Source of the DNA: Pseudarthrobacter sp. NS4
GTDB taxonomy: Bacteria; Actinomycetota; Actinomycetes; Actinomycetales; Micrococcaceae
NCBI RefSeq assembly: GCF_024758005.1
Contig: NZ_CP103288.1
Coordinates: forward strand, 4,278,001-4,342,000
Reading direction: 5' to 3'
DNA: 64,000 bases
Of the stretch, positions 7,485 through 16,326 are shown one piece after another. The notes under the pieces were generated by a model. That model worked only from the letters and a program-made list of their open reading frames with translations, was not told where the DNA came from and searched no databases. A program made the position numbers and the translations under genes. Every line of letters starts with the position of its first letter. Position 1 is the stretch's first letter.

Positions 7485-9722
7485 CTAGGGCGCATGGTGG
7501 TCCGCCGAGTCGTGGACCACCAGCATGTCGTCGTCCAGTTCACCGTCCGGGAAGAAGCAGGCAAAGCGTTGGTCCGGCGAAGGCACAGGAGCCGCTTCCA
7601 GGGCCTGCACGGCCGGGGAGGGAGCAGCAAGTTCCAGTGGTGGCTCCAGAGTGAGGCACTTTTCCTGCTTCGCTGCCGGAAGCGCAGCGAAGACCGGGCA
7701 GCGGGTGGCGAAGTTGCAGCCCTTGGGAGCGTCCAGCGGTGAGGGAAGGTCGCCCTGGAGAATGATGCGTTCCCGGGTGCGCTCCAGCTGTGGATCCGGC
7801 ACCGGGATAGCGGAAAGGAGGGCCCTGGTGTAGGGGTGGCGCGGGTTGTCGAAGACGCGGTCAACCTCGCCGATCTCCACAATCTTGCCGAGGTACATCA
7901 CGGCCACCCGGTTGGAGATGTGCCGGACTACGGACAGATCGTGGGCCACCAGCAGATAGCTCAGGCCCAGCTCCGCGCGGAGCTTGTCCAGGAGGTTAAT
8001 GACCCCTGCCTGCACGGACACATCGAGTGCTGAGACGGGCTCGTCCAGGACAACCAGCTTCGGGTTCACGGCCAGCGCCCTGGCTATACCGACGCGCTGC
8101 CGCTGCCCGCCGGAAAACTGGTTGGGGAAGCGGTTGACGTGGTCCGGCTGCAGGCCAACGAGCTTCATCAGCTCCATGATCCGCTTTTTGATGGCATGCC
8201 TGTCCATGCCGGCATTCTGGAGGGGTTCGGCAAGGACTTCGTACACCGTGAACCGCGGATCCAGGGCTCCGGTGGGGTCCTGGAACACCATCTGGAGTTC
8301 CCTTCGCATGGCGTTCCTGGTTTTGGCATCGGCAGCCTGCTTGTTGCTGATGCCCCCGATAACCACCTCGCCGTCCTGGTCTTTATGGAATTCCATGATT
8401 TCCAGGAGCGTGGTGGTCTTTCCGGATCCTGACTCGCCCACGATGGAGAAACACTCGCCCTCGCGGATGTCGAAGCTCAGGCCGTCCACGGCCTTGACAG
8501 TGCCGATGCGGCGTTTGAGCAGCGCACCCCTGGTCAGCGGAAAGTGCTTGCGGACATCCTTGAGCTGCAGCACGGTGGACCGCTCGTCCCGGGGGATGGA
8601 ATCAAAGCGCGAGACCGGCACCGGCGGAGCCGCGAACACGTCCTGGACATTCACATCGGCGCCCAGGGCTTCGGACTTGATGCACGCGGCGCGGTGTTGC
8701 GACCCTCCCGGCACCGGCAGCAGCGCAGGTTCTCCGGCAAGGCAGGCGTCCGAAGCCAGCGGGCAACGCGGCGCGAACGAGCAGCCGGTGGGTGGGTGGA
8801 TGAGGTTGGGCGGCATGCCCTCGATGGGCACCAGCGATGATTTTTCCGCGACGTCCACCCGGGGAACGGCACCCAGCAGGCCCATGGTGTACGGCATCCG
8901 CGGGTTGTAATAGATGTCGTCCACGGCGCCGCTTTCCACGGGCTTGCCGGCATACATGACCATGATGTCGTCTGCCATGCCTGCCACCACGCCAAGGTCG
9001 TGGGTGATCATTACGACGGCGGCGCCTGTTTCCTCCTGCGCCGTGTGGAGCACCTCGAGGACCTGGGCCTGGATGGTGACGTCCAGCGCCGTCGTCGGCT
9101 CGTCCGCAATGAGGACCCGCGGATTGTTGGCGATGGCAATGGCAATCATCACGCGCTGGCGCATTCCCCCGGAGAATTCGTGCGGGAAGGCTTTCAGCCT
9201 CTCTTTGGGGCTGGGTATCCCCACCATGGCCAGGAGATCGACGGCGCGGGCTTCTTTGGCCTGCTTGCTCATGGTGGGGTTGTGGATGGTGAGCGCTTCG
9301 ACGATCTGGGTGCCCACCGTATACACGGGCGTCAGGGAAGACAGCGGGTCCTGGAAGATCATGGCCAGTTCATTGCCGCGGTACCCGCACATGGCCTTGT
9401 CGCTGAGGCCCAGCAGTTCGCGGCCCTTGAGCCGGACGGAGCCGGAGACCTCGGCGGTGGGGGGCAGCAAACCCATGATGGCCAGGGAGGTGACGGACTT
9501 GCCCGATCCGGACTCGCCCACAATGCCCAGCGTCTTACCGGGCATCAGGTCGAAGTCCACGCCGCGGACCGCATGCACCACGCCGTTTTCGGAGTTGAAC
9601 CGCACGTTGAGGTCCCGGACGGACAGCACGGCATCGGCAGGGCCATGGAGTCCGGCAACGTGCAGCCGCTCAACCGGTGACCCTGCGGGCTCTGCCGGTC
9701 CGGTGGTGGTTTCGCTGCTCAT
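7485..9722 (-). CDS. Peptide ABC transporter ATPase, DppD-DppF fusion
   Basis: A 745-residue protein carrying both ATPases. The first domain has Walker A GESGSGKS (69-76), signature SGGMRQR, and Walker B with LIADEPTTALD. The second has GESGSGKTT near 430 and SGGQRQRVGIA near 540. Each half ends in the oligopeptide-transporter Cys cluster (CSFAPRCP...C and CNFATRCP...C), which in characterised OppD proteins binds an iron-sulfur cluster. Usual systems have two separate proteins of about 330 residues. The start overlaps the dppC stop by 4 bases (ATGA), indicating translational coupling. Confidence 0.92.
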   Translation of the reverse strand: MSSETTTGPAEPAGSPVERLHVAGLHGPADAVLSVRDLNVRFNSENGVVHAVRGVDFDLMPGKTLGIVGESGSGKSVTSLAIMGLLPPTAEVSGSVRLKGRELLGLSDKAMCGYRGNELAMIFQDPLSSLTPVYTVGTQIVEALTIHNPTMSKQAKEARAVDLLAMVGIPSPKERLKAFPHEFSGGMRQRVMIAIAIANNPRVLIADEPTTALDVTIQAQVLEVLHTAQEETGAAVVMITHDLGVVAGMADDIMVMYAGKPVESGAVDDIYYNPRMPYTMGLLGAVPRVDVAEKSSLVPIEGMPPNLIHPPTGCSFAPRCPLASDACLAGEPALLPVPGGSQHRAACIKSEALGADVNVQDVFAAPPVPVSRFDSIPRDERSTVLQLKDVRKHFPLTRGALLKRRIGTVKAVDGLSFDIREGECFSIVGESGSGKTTTLLEIMEFHKDQDGEVVIGGISNKQAADAKTRNAMRRELQMVFQDPTGALDPRFTVYEVLAEPLQNAGMDRHAIKKRIMELMKLVGLQPDHVNRFPNQFSGGQRQRVGIARALAVNPKLVVLDEPVSALDVSVQAGVINLLDKLRAELGLSYLLVAHDLSVVRHISNRVAVMYLGKIVEIGEVDRVFDNPRHPYTRALLSAIPVPDPQLERTRERIILQGDLPSPLDAPKGCNFATRCPVFAALPAAKQEKCLTLEPPLELAAPSPAVQALEAAPVPSPDQRFACFFPDGELDDDMLVVHDSADHHAP

Positions 9723-10708
9723 GACGCCTTCTTCTTCGCGCGGGCGGTCCTGGCCTTGGTTTTCCTGGCGTTCCCCGTGGAACTGGAGCTGGGATCGAAC
9801 GCGTCACGAAGGCCGTCGTTCATCATCGCCAGCGAGCCTGTGAGGAGGAACATCACCGTCAGGGGCACCCAGAACATCCAGGGGAAGGTCTGCACCTGGG
9901 AGGTGGCACCGCCGATCAGCACGCCGAGGCTGACGTCCGGGACCTTAATGCCGATTCCGATGAAGGAAAAGGCGACCTCGGCGAGGATGGCTCCGGTGAC
10001 GCCGCGGGTAATGTCCAGGACCAGCAGCGAGCCGATGTTCGGCACCAGGTGCCGCCAGACGATGCGGCGTGGCGGAACACCCATGTACTGGGCTGCCTTG
10101 ACGAAGTCCCGCTGCATGAGCGACATGGAGAGCGAACGGATCAGCCGGGCGGTTCCCATCCAGCTGAAGACCAGCAGGACAATGATCAGGAGCAGCCATG
10201 AGGGCAGGTCCCGTTTGAGCCCTTCCCCGCCGCCGCTGGTGGCCACCGCCACCACCAGGAGTGCAGGCATCATGATGAGTGCTTCAAGGACGAAGAGCAT
10301 CACCTTGTCCACTTTGCCCCCGAAGTAGGCCATGGTGCAGCCGTAGACCGCGGCGATGAGGACCGAAACCAGGCCGACGATCAGGCCGATCAGGATGGAG
10401 ATCCGGGTGCCTTCCACGGTCATCGCGTAGAGGTCGATGCCTGCCTGGGAGGTGCCCAGGTAGTGCTCGGCGGAAGGCGGCATTCCGATATTGAAGGGGT
10501 CGATCGTTTCCTTGTCCCAAGGGGTGAAGTACCCGCCCACAAAGGAGAAGATGGTCAGGGCAAGGAAGATGGCAAGGCCCGCCACGGCTGTCTTGTTGCG
10601 CAGGAAGCGGCGGAAGATGATGGTGGATTTGCCGATGACGACGTCGGCGCTTTCCAGGTGCGCGTCCTGGGCTACGGCTGCCGGGTCAACGGCGTTGAGG
10701 TTTGTCAC
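9719..10708 (-). CDS. Peptide ABC transporter permease (DppC-type)
   Basis: A 329-residue inner-membrane permease with a cytoplasmic N-terminal stretch, a first transmembrane helix (AGLAIFLALTIFSFVGGYF), and the MetI-type core. The EAA loop that docks the ATPase reads AAQYMGVPPRRIVWRHLVPNI. The start is GTG at 10708, only 2 bases after the dppB stop; the stop overlaps the ATPase gene. It pairs with DppB to form the translocation channel. Confidence 0.92.
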   Translation of the reverse strand: MTNLNAVDPAAVAQDAHLESADVVIGKSTIIFRRFLRNKTAVAGLAIFLALTIFSFVGGYFTPWDKETIDPFNIGMPPSAEHYLGTSQAGIDLYAMTVEGTRISILIGLIVGLVSVLIAAVYGCTMAYFGGKVDKVMLFVLEALIMMPALLVVAVATSGGGEGLKRDLPSWLLLIIVLLVFSWMGTARLIRSLSMSLMQRDFVKAAQYMGVPPRRIVWRHLVPNIGSLLVLDITRGVTGAILAEVAFSFIGIGIKVPDVSLGVLIGGATSQVQTFPWMFWVPLTVMFLLTGSLAMMNDGLRDAFDPSSSSTGNARKTKARTARAKKKAS

Positions 10709-10710
10709 GG

Positions 10711-11694
10711 CTACTGCACCCTCACTCTCGGATCAACCAGCGTGGTGGCGAAGTCGGCCAGGATGGCACCCAGGGCGAAGATGACGGAACCGTAGGCCAG
10801 CGTGGCGGTGGCTGCGTTGACATCCTGGAGGGAAATCGCGTCAATACTCCAGGACCCCACCCCCGGCCAGGCGAAGATCTTTTCCGCGAAGAAGCCACCG
10901 GCAAAGATGGCCGGAATGGTGAAGGCGATGCTTTGGGCCACGGGGATAAATGAAACCCTGAGCGCGTGCCGGGTGATGGCCTGGTTGCGGCTGAGTCCCT
11001 TGGCGCGCGCCGTCCGGACAAAATCCGCATTCACGTTATCCAGGAGATACTGGCGCTGGGCTATCTGGTAGGTTCCCCAGCCGACGAGCGTGATGGCGAC
11101 GGTGGGAACCGCATAATGCGCCAGCATGTCAACAAATTGCGCCCAGCCAGGTTCTATGCCCGGCGTGGAAATGCCGGTAACGAAAAAGATGCGTTCGCCC
11201 ACGGTTTCGTTGATGTTGATGGCACCGAGCTGCACCAGGAAGTAGGCAATGGGCGCGGGCACGATGTACGCGAGGTAGCTGTAGGAGGTGATCACCCGGT
11301 CTTGGAACTTGTACTGCCTGGCCGCGGAATAGACGCCCAGGGCCACGCCGATGACAAGGGTCAGGATGATGGACGCCAGGAACAACCGGGTGGAGATCCA
11401 GACGCGGTCACCGAATTCGGCATTGATGTACGCCCCGTTGGGGCTCCTGCCCCAGTCCCACCGGGTCACGATGGCCGTAAGCCATTCGACGTACCGCTCC
11501 CAGGGGCTGAGCTCCGGGTCCAGGCCCTTCAGGCGCATTGAATTTGCCACCTGTTCAGGAGTGGGGCGGGGTATGCGCTCCTGTTCCAGCAGGGCTGGCT
11601 TGAGGGAAGTCACAGCCAGGAAATATCCGGCCGAAGTGGTCAGGAAGATCATGACCACGTACGTGAGGCCGCGCCGGGCGAGGTACCTGAGCAT
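10711..11694 (-). CDS. Peptide ABC transporter permease (DppB-type)
   Basis: A 327-residue membrane protein and first gene of the peptide transporter operon. It starts with a short basic segment and a first helix (YVVMIFLTTSAGYFLAV), then the MetI-type domain with EAA loop RTARAKGLSRNQAITRHALRVSFIPV. The domain insertion between the first two helices is typical of DppB/OppB. Start is ATG at 11694 with a poor Shine-Dalgarno (GAAG about 11 bases before). The promoter should lie in 11695-12047. Confidence 0.92.
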   Translation of the reverse strand: MLRYLARRGLTYVVMIFLTTSAGYFLAVTSLKPALLEQERIPRPTPEQVANSMRLKGLDPELSPWERYVEWLTAIVTRWDWGRSPNGAYINAEFGDRVWISTRLFLASIILTLVIGVALGVYSAARQYKFQDRVITSYSYLAYIVPAPIAYFLVQLGAININETVGERIFFVTGISTPGIEPGWAQFVDMLAHYAVPTVAITLVGWGTYQIAQRQYLLDNVNADFVRTARAKGLSRNQAITRHALRVSFIPVAQSIAFTIPAIFAGGFFAEKIFAWPGVGSWSIDAISLQDVNAATATLAYGSVIFALGAILADFATTLVDPRVRVQ

Positions 11695-12047
11695 GGGGCG
11701 CTACTTCTGGGCCGCCGCGCGCTGTGCGAAGCGACACTCGTGTATCCGCCGGCATGCCGTAATGCGGGGCAAATCAACAATCACGCGCAGGATCCTTCCG
11801 TTTTCCCTGGATTGGCGGGGGTTGTGCCGCCTCACCGGGGTCCTGTGCCAGCGGGTAGCTGGCCTCCCGCAGCCCTGGCAGGGCGGTCCTGGTGGACTAT
11901 GTCGCGGGTCACATTCCAGAGGAAACTATCACAAGCCGCAAGGCAAAATGTGGGTAACCGCACGGAAAGCTACCCGCCCGTATCAGATTGTTATGAACAA
12001 TTCTGTGAAGCCGGTGTGACTGGGCGCAGGGTTCAAGAGAGCGTAAT
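11695..12047. other. Non-coding stretch: leader of the peptide transporter operon
   Basis: 353 bases between the dppB start and the tetR stop. I find no coding frame with good features. It is AT-richer near 11930-12010 and holds one perfect dyad (11987-12001). It should contain the dpp promoter on the minus strand, but no -35/-10 pair was convincing. Confidence 0.6.
11987..12001. promoter_or_regulatory. Dyad ATTGTT-ATG-AACAAT upstream of the peptide transporter operon
   Basis: A perfect 6+6 inverted repeat with 3-bp spacer in the only AT-rich part of the leader region. Candidate operator or promoter-proximal site for the operon; the cognate regulator is unknown. Confidence 0.4.
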
Positions 12048-12662
12048 CTACGCCGCTTTGACCACCCGTGTGACAAGATCCCGCCATGATGCCGCCAGTC
12101 GCTCCGGACTGATGCCATGCCCACGGACGAGGTTCAGGAGCCGCTCCGGATCCAGGGTGGCGCTCAGCGATCCGGCCATGAGCCAGGGATCGGCGTCAAA
12201 CCCTTCCTCCTGCAGCAGCACTTCGATGTGCCGCTGCCAGAGCGCTGCGGCCGGCACTTCAAACCGGCCACGCGACGCATTCTCCGCAGCGAGCACCAGG
12301 TCGCCATACTCCAGGAGGTAGGCGATCCGCTCTGTACCGAAAGCAACCAGCCGTTCAAGTCCGGGAGCGCCGGGCCCCAGGGGAGGGGGTCCAAAAAGGA
12401 AGCGGGCCTGGAACGCAGATTCCGAATCATCGAGCAGCGTCAGCATCAGCCCGGCCCGGCTGCCGAAGCGGCGGAACACGGTGCCCTTGCCGACGCCGGC
12501 CCGTTCCGCCAGCCGGTCCATAGTGAGGCCGGCGGTTCCGCACTCCTGGATCAGCTCCCGGGCAGCCGCCAGCAGCCGCTCCCGGTTACGTACGGCATCA
12601 CTGCGCTCAGCGGCCGTCACCGGTGTCATTCCCGGCCGCAGTGGGATGGAACTCACAGCCAC
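12048..12662 (-). CDS. TetR-family transcriptional regulator
   Basis: A 204-residue repressor-type protein. The N-terminal HTH at about residues 43-70 (LTMDRLAERAGVGKGTVFRRFGSR) is textbook TetR, with an Ala/Leu-rich ligand-binding C-terminal domain. It is divergent from an FMN reductase across a 118-bp gap containing a perfect 14-bp palindrome, so it probably represses itself and the reductase. The ATG at 12662 lies within the long frame; an internal ATG (MTPVTAAERSD) 11 codons on is an alternative start. Confidence 0.88.
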   Translation of the reverse strand: MAVSSIPLRPGMTPVTAAERSDAVRNRERLLAAARELIQECGTAGLTMDRLAERAGVGKGTVFRRFGSRAGLMLTLLDDSESAFQARFLFGPPPLGPGAPGLERLVAFGTERIAYLLEYGDLVLAAENASRGRFEVPAAALWQRHIEVLLQEEGFDADPWLMAGSLSATLDPERLLNLVRGHGISPERLAASWRDLVTRVVKAA

Positions 12663-12685
12663 ATTCTAGCCCCGGGAATATTAAC

Positions 12686-12699
12686 CGGACCATGGTCCG
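12686..12699. promoter_or_regulatory. TetR-type operator palindrome
   Basis: CGGACCATGGTCCG is a perfect 14-bp palindrome 23 bp from the tetR start and 81 bp from the reductase start. Flanks extend the symmetry partly (TAA on the left, TTA on the right, after one mismatch). Position and size fit a site for the adjacent TetR protein. Confidence 0.6.
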
Positions 12700-12780
12700 T
12701 TTAGTCTGGTGAAGGCATGACAACGCTTCAGCTTTGACCGGCACGGGCCCTCCCGCTGCCCCTACCCCAGAGGAGTTCCC

Positions 12781-13338
12781 ATGACTAAGAGCACCGTACT
12801 CACCCTCGTCGGCAGCCTGCGCGCCGAGTCCACCAACCAGAAGCTCGCCGAGGCCATCCAGCTCAACGCTCCCGAGCAGGTGGAAGTGGTCATCCACGAA
12901 AGCCTGGGCAACATCCCCTTCTACAACGAGGACATCGACGTCGAAGGCAAGGTTCCCGCCGCTGCTGCCGCACTGCGCGCCGCAGCCAACGAGGCCGACA
13001 CCGTCCTGCTGGTGACCCCGGAGCACAACGGCACCGTTCCCGCAGCCTTGAAGAACGCCATCGACTGGCTGTCCCGCCCGTTCGGCGCCGGAGCCCTCGC
13101 CGGAAAGCCCACAGCGGTCGTCGGCACGGCCTTTGGCCAGTTTGGCGGGGTGTGGGCACAGGATGAGGCGCGCAAGGCCGCCGGTATCGCCGGCGCGCAG
13201 GTCCTGGAGGACGTCAAGCTCGCCGTACCCGGTTCCATGGTGCGGTTCGCCGAGATCCACCCGAAGGATGACGCCGAGGTAGTGGAGCAGATCAAGGGCG
13301 TTTTCGATGCCCTTGCCGCTGCCGCACCTGCAGCTTAA
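12781..13338 (+). CDS. NAD(P)H-dependent FMN reductase / quinone reductase
   Basis: A 185-residue flavodoxin-like protein. The phosphate loop for FMN is GSLRAESTNQKLA at residues 11-23, and the flavin-contacting TPEHNGTVPAALKNAIDWLSRP segment is near 79-100; both are hallmarks of the NADPH-dependent FMN/quinone/azo reductase family. Likely role is two-electron reduction of quinones or electrophiles, consistent with control by a divergent TetR. A strong AGAGGAG lies 5 bases before the ATG. Confidence 0.87.
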   Translation: MTKSTVLTLVGSLRAESTNQKLAEAIQLNAPEQVEVVIHESLGNIPFYNEDIDVEGKVPAAAAALRAAANEADTVLLVTPEHNGTVPAALKNAIDWLSRPFGAGALAGKPTAVVGTAFGQFGGVWAQDEARKAAGIAGAQVLEDVKLAVPGSMVRFAEIHPKDDAEVVEQIKGVFDALAAAAPAA

Positions 13339-13350
13339 GGACATAGCGCC

Positions 13351-13388
13351 GCAGCGCCCGGTTCGCGGCTTTGCGTACCGGGCGCTGC
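13351..13388 (+). terminator. Hairpin downstream of the FMN reductase
   Basis: GCAGCGCCCGGT (13351-13362) pairs perfectly with ACCGGGCGCTGC (13377-13388), a 12-bp GC-rich stem with 14-nt loop, 12 bases after the reductase stop. No T-run follows, which is common for actinobacterial terminators. Confidence 0.65.
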
Positions 13389-13546
13389 TGGATCAAGGTG
13401 CCGCCGTGACCAACTCTTGTCCCAACCGGTACCTGCCGGACATACTCCGCCGGAAGGGCCAGCCGTAACGTTAATTCACGGAACGTAAACGGGATCGTGG
13501 TTCAGTGTTGGCAGCAGGATGGAGTGCCGGGAGGCGGGGCGCGGGC

Positions 13547-14338
13547 ATGCAGGCAGCGGCAAAGGCATGCCTGGTCCTTCCACTGCTGCTCGGCGCCTGC
13601 GTCAGCCCGCCGTCGCCGGCCCCGGGCACTGAGGCCTTCCTTCCCCCCGGCCCCGGGCCCGGCCGCAGCACGCTCCCCGCGCCACCTCCCGCAGCCCCGG
13701 CACCGCAGCCGCAGCCGCAGGACCCACTGCCGGCAGAAACTGCATCAAAACCGGCTGTACCCACCCCTTCCGCTGCCCCCGGCGGGCCTTCCCCGGGCTC
13801 GTTCGCCCAGCCAGTAGCGCCGGAAGACGCGACCATCCCTGGAGCCGGCCGGGCACCCGCTACAGAAACTCCTGCGCCAACACCCCAGGCCCCGGCACCG
13901 GGTATTGCCGCACCGCGTGCGGTGACGGCGTACTACGTGCTCCTGGACGACGGCGGCAGCAACGGCGTGCGCTTTGGCTGCAACGACAGCCTGGTGGGCA
14001 TGGAACGACCAGCCTCTGACGGTGAGGATCCGCTCCCTGCCGCGATGAGCGCGCTGCTGGATGGCACAAGCGGAAGCGAAGCGCCGGCGTCCGGCTCCAA
14101 GCCCGAACGCGGGATGTACAACGCGCTGGCGGGGTCCGGGCTGAAGTTCCTGTCCGGCACTTTTGATGGAACCACTGTTACGGTCTACCTCGTGGGGACG
14201 CTTAGCCCGGGCGGGGTTTGCGACGTTCCCCGCATTGAAGCGCAACTGACGCAGACTGCGGTAGCAGCATTTGACGCCATCAGGGCCGAGGTTTACGTGA
14301 ACGGACGTCCCCTCGCCGAATCGCTGATGCACAAGTAG
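13547..14338 (+). CDS. GerMN-domain lipoprotein
   Basis: A 263-residue secreted lipoprotein. The signal peptide (AKACLVLPLLLGAC) ends with lipobox LGAC and Cys18. Residues about 20-120 are a Pro/Ala-rich, low-complexity wall-spanning linker, and residues about 125-250 match the GerMN/sporulation-type domain (TAYYVLLDDGG... through GTFDGTTVTVYLVG...YVNGRPL). Such domains occur in envelope lipoproteins; the function is unknown. The frame allows a GTG at 13505, but the ATG at 13547 places the signal peptide properly, with GGAGG about 12 bases upstream. Confidence 0.75.
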   Translation: MQAAAKACLVLPLLLGACVSPPSPAPGTEAFLPPGPGPGRSTLPAPPPAAPAPQPQPQDPLPAETASKPAVPTPSAAPGGPSPGSFAQPVAPEDATIPGAGRAPATETPAPTPQAPAPGIAAPRAVTAYYVLLDDGGSNGVRFGCNDSLVGMERPASDGEDPLPAAMSALLDGTSGSEAPASGSKPERGMYNALAGSGLKFLSGTFDGTTVTVYLVGTLSPGGVCDVPRIEAQLTQTAVAAFDAIRAEVYVNGRPLAESLMHK

Positions 14339-14408
14339 ATGACCCACCCGTACATCCAGGAACAACAGATGTTGCTTTTGGGGCAACCGTCGGCTGTATC
14401 CTGAGGGT

Positions 14409-15698
14409 GTGAGCCACGAGACACTCGACGCAGCAGAGACGCTGCCAGCTGAAGCCATTGATGCAATTGAACGTGCTGCAACATCAGCCCACCGCCATGA
14501 GGAGCTGTTTTCGGAGCGTGCCGCCAACATCCGGCAATCTGCCGTGCGGGATGTTTTCGACATCTCCATGCGCCCGGGGCTGGTATCCCTCGCCGGAGGG
14601 AGCCCCTACCTGCAATCCCTCCCGCTGGACCGGCTTGCGGCCACGGCCGCCAAAATCATCGCGGAGGACGGCCTCACGGCCCTGCAGTACGGCACAGGGC
14701 AAGGGACGGAGGAGTTGCGCACCCAGATTTGCGAGGTAATGGCGGCCGAAGGAATCCTCGACGCTGTGCCGCAGAACGTAGTAATCACTGCCGGTTCACA
14801 GTCGGCCCAGGATGTGGCCACCAAGGTTTTCTGCAACCCGGGCGATGTGGTGCTTGTGGAAGACCCCACGTACGTGGGCGCCCTGAATACGTTCGAGGCC
14901 TACCAGGTGCAGGTGGAATCAGTGGCGATGGACGAGTCCGGCCTGATTCCGGACTTGCTGGAAGCCAAGATCGCAGCCCTTCAGGTAGCCGGTAAGAACA
15001 TCAAGTTCCTCTACACCATCCCCAACTTCAACAACCCATCCGGGATCACCCTTGCGAAGGAACGGCGCCAGCAGGTTGTCGATATATGCCGCAACGCGAA
15101 TATCCTGATCCTGGAGGACAACCCGTACGGGCTGCTGCGCTTCAGCGGCGAGCCCCTGTCACCCCTGCGGGCAGGGAACCCCGGCGACGTCATCTACATG
15201 GGCTCCTTCTCAAAGATTTTCGCGCCGGGCCTGCGCATCGGATGGGCGCTGGTGCCGGAACACCTTCAGCGCCGTTACTACCTTGCGGCCGAATCGGTGA
15301 CGCTGTGCCCGCCCGCCCTGAACCAGATGCTGGTCTCCGCCTACCTCAGGGACTACGACTGGAATGGCCAGATCGAGACCTACCGCGGCTTGTACGCCGA
15401 GCGCTGCAAAGCGATGCTTGCTGCGCTGCAGGAACATATGCCGGCCGGAACCACCTGGACCAGCCCGGAGGGTGGTTTCTTCGTCTGGGTGACTCTGCCG
15501 GAAGGCTTGGACACCTATCCGCTGCTGCACAAGGCGATCGAGGCCGGTGTGGTGTTCATCCCCGGCGCCGCCTTCACGCCGTCGGACGAGCCGTCCAACA
15601 AGCTGCGCCTCGCCTTCAGTGCTGTTCCCCCTGAAGCGATCACCGAAGGTGTACGCCGACTGGCGCCGGTGCTTCAGGAAGCCATCGCCGCGCTGTAG
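14409..15698 (+). CDS. PLP-dependent aminotransferase (2-aminoadipate/LysN-like, class I fold)
   Basis: A 429-residue fold-type I aminotransferase of the MocR/LysN/2-aminoadipate group without an HTH domain. Landmarks: LAGGSPYLQSLP at 61-72, QYGTGQGTEELR near 93-104, NFNNPSGITLA near 207, and the PLP lysine Lys269 in MGSFSKIFAPGLRIGW. Members transaminate aromatic or aliphatic amino acids with 2-oxoglutarate; the exact substrate is not readable. It starts at GTG 14409 and probably has its own promoter. Confidence 0.87.
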   Translation: MSHETLDAAETLPAEAIDAIERAATSAHRHEELFSERAANIRQSAVRDVFDISMRPGLVSLAGGSPYLQSLPLDRLAATAAKIIAEDGLTALQYGTGQGTEELRTQICEVMAAEGILDAVPQNVVITAGSQSAQDVATKVFCNPGDVVLVEDPTYVGALNTFEAYQVQVESVAMDESGLIPDLLEAKIAALQVAGKNIKFLYTIPNFNNPSGITLAKERRQQVVDICRNANILILEDNPYGLLRFSGEPLSPLRAGNPGDVIYMGSFSKIFAPGLRIGWALVPEHLQRRYYLAAESVTLCPPALNQMLVSAYLRDYDWNGQIETYRGLYAERCKAMLAALQEHMPAGTTWTSPEGGFFVWVTLPEGLDTYPLLHKAIEAGVVFIPGAAFTPSDEPSNKLRLAFSAVPPEAITEGVRRLAPVLQEAIAAL

Positions 15699-15742
15699 CG
15701 TTGGCCTCACCAGTGCCGCGTAACCAAGCAAAGGAGCAATAT

Positions 15743-16171
15743 ATGAGCGGAATCATCGTTGTAGGGGTTGACGGCAGCGGAACCGCGAAGAAGGCAGCCG
15801 AGTCCGCCCGTGACCTCGCAGCAGCCCTCGACGCCTCACTCCACGTTGTGTCGGCCTTCGACAGCGACCGGACCGAGGTGTTTGGCAGCGGCAGCGACCA
15901 ATGGATCGTGTCAGACGCCGACGCTGCCGAACACGTGGCCCGGACCGTCGCGCAATCCCTTGCCGGCGGCGTCAAGGTAACCTACTCCGCTGCCCGCGGC
16001 CGGCCGGCAGATGCCCTGATCAAGGAAGCACTCCGCATGGAGGCCCGCATCATCGTGGTGGGAAACCGCAGGATGCAGGGTATTGGCCGCGTCCTGGGCA
16101 GTGTGGCCAACAGCGTGGCCCACAACGCACCCTGCGACGTCTACATCGCCAACACCTACGACGCCGACTAG
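15743..16171 (+). CDS. Universal stress protein (UspA family)
   Basis: A 142-residue single-domain Usp. The N-terminal strand IIVVGVDGSGTAKKA and the C-terminal nucleotide loop VGNRRMQGIGRVLGSVANSV are clear, so it probably binds ATP, though RRM replaces the more usual glycine-rich RGxGG part. The upstream in-frame start is less likely: AAGGAG sits 6 bases before the ATG at 15743. It follows the aminotransferase by 44 bp and is followed by a hairpin. Confidence 0.88.
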   Translation: MSGIIVVGVDGSGTAKKAAESARDLAAALDASLHVVSAFDSDRTEVFGSGSDQWIVSDADAAEHVARTVAQSLAGGVKVTYSAARGRPADALIKEALRMEARIIVVGNRRMQGIGRVLGSVANSVAHNAPCDVYIANTYDAD

Positions 16172-16181
16172 CAGTTATCCA

Positions 16182-16223
16182 GGACACTCCCCGTGGTGGC
16201 ACAGGTCGCCCCGGGGGGTGTCC
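16182..16223 (+). terminator. Hairpin downstream of the universal stress gene
   Basis: GGACACTCCCC (16182-16192) pairs with GGGGGGTGTCC (16213-16223) with one G:T wobble, an 11-bp stem with 20-nt loop, 10 bases after the stop codon. Only a mixed-T sequence follows. Confidence 0.5.
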
Positions 16224-16326
16224 GTTCTCACGGCAAATAGGCCGCTAAGCCCATGGTGCAACGATAAAATTGAATAAACCCTCAACGGTGCGGACACCCA
16301 GCAACCACCACTATCGAGGGGCACCA

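Noticed and set aside
5690..7654. A 654-codon open frame on the plus strand
   Set aside because: It is antisense to the peptide-binding protein, whose lipobox and family signature are clear. The frame is a typical GC-rich shadow with Val/Leu/Gly-rich, domain-free sequence.
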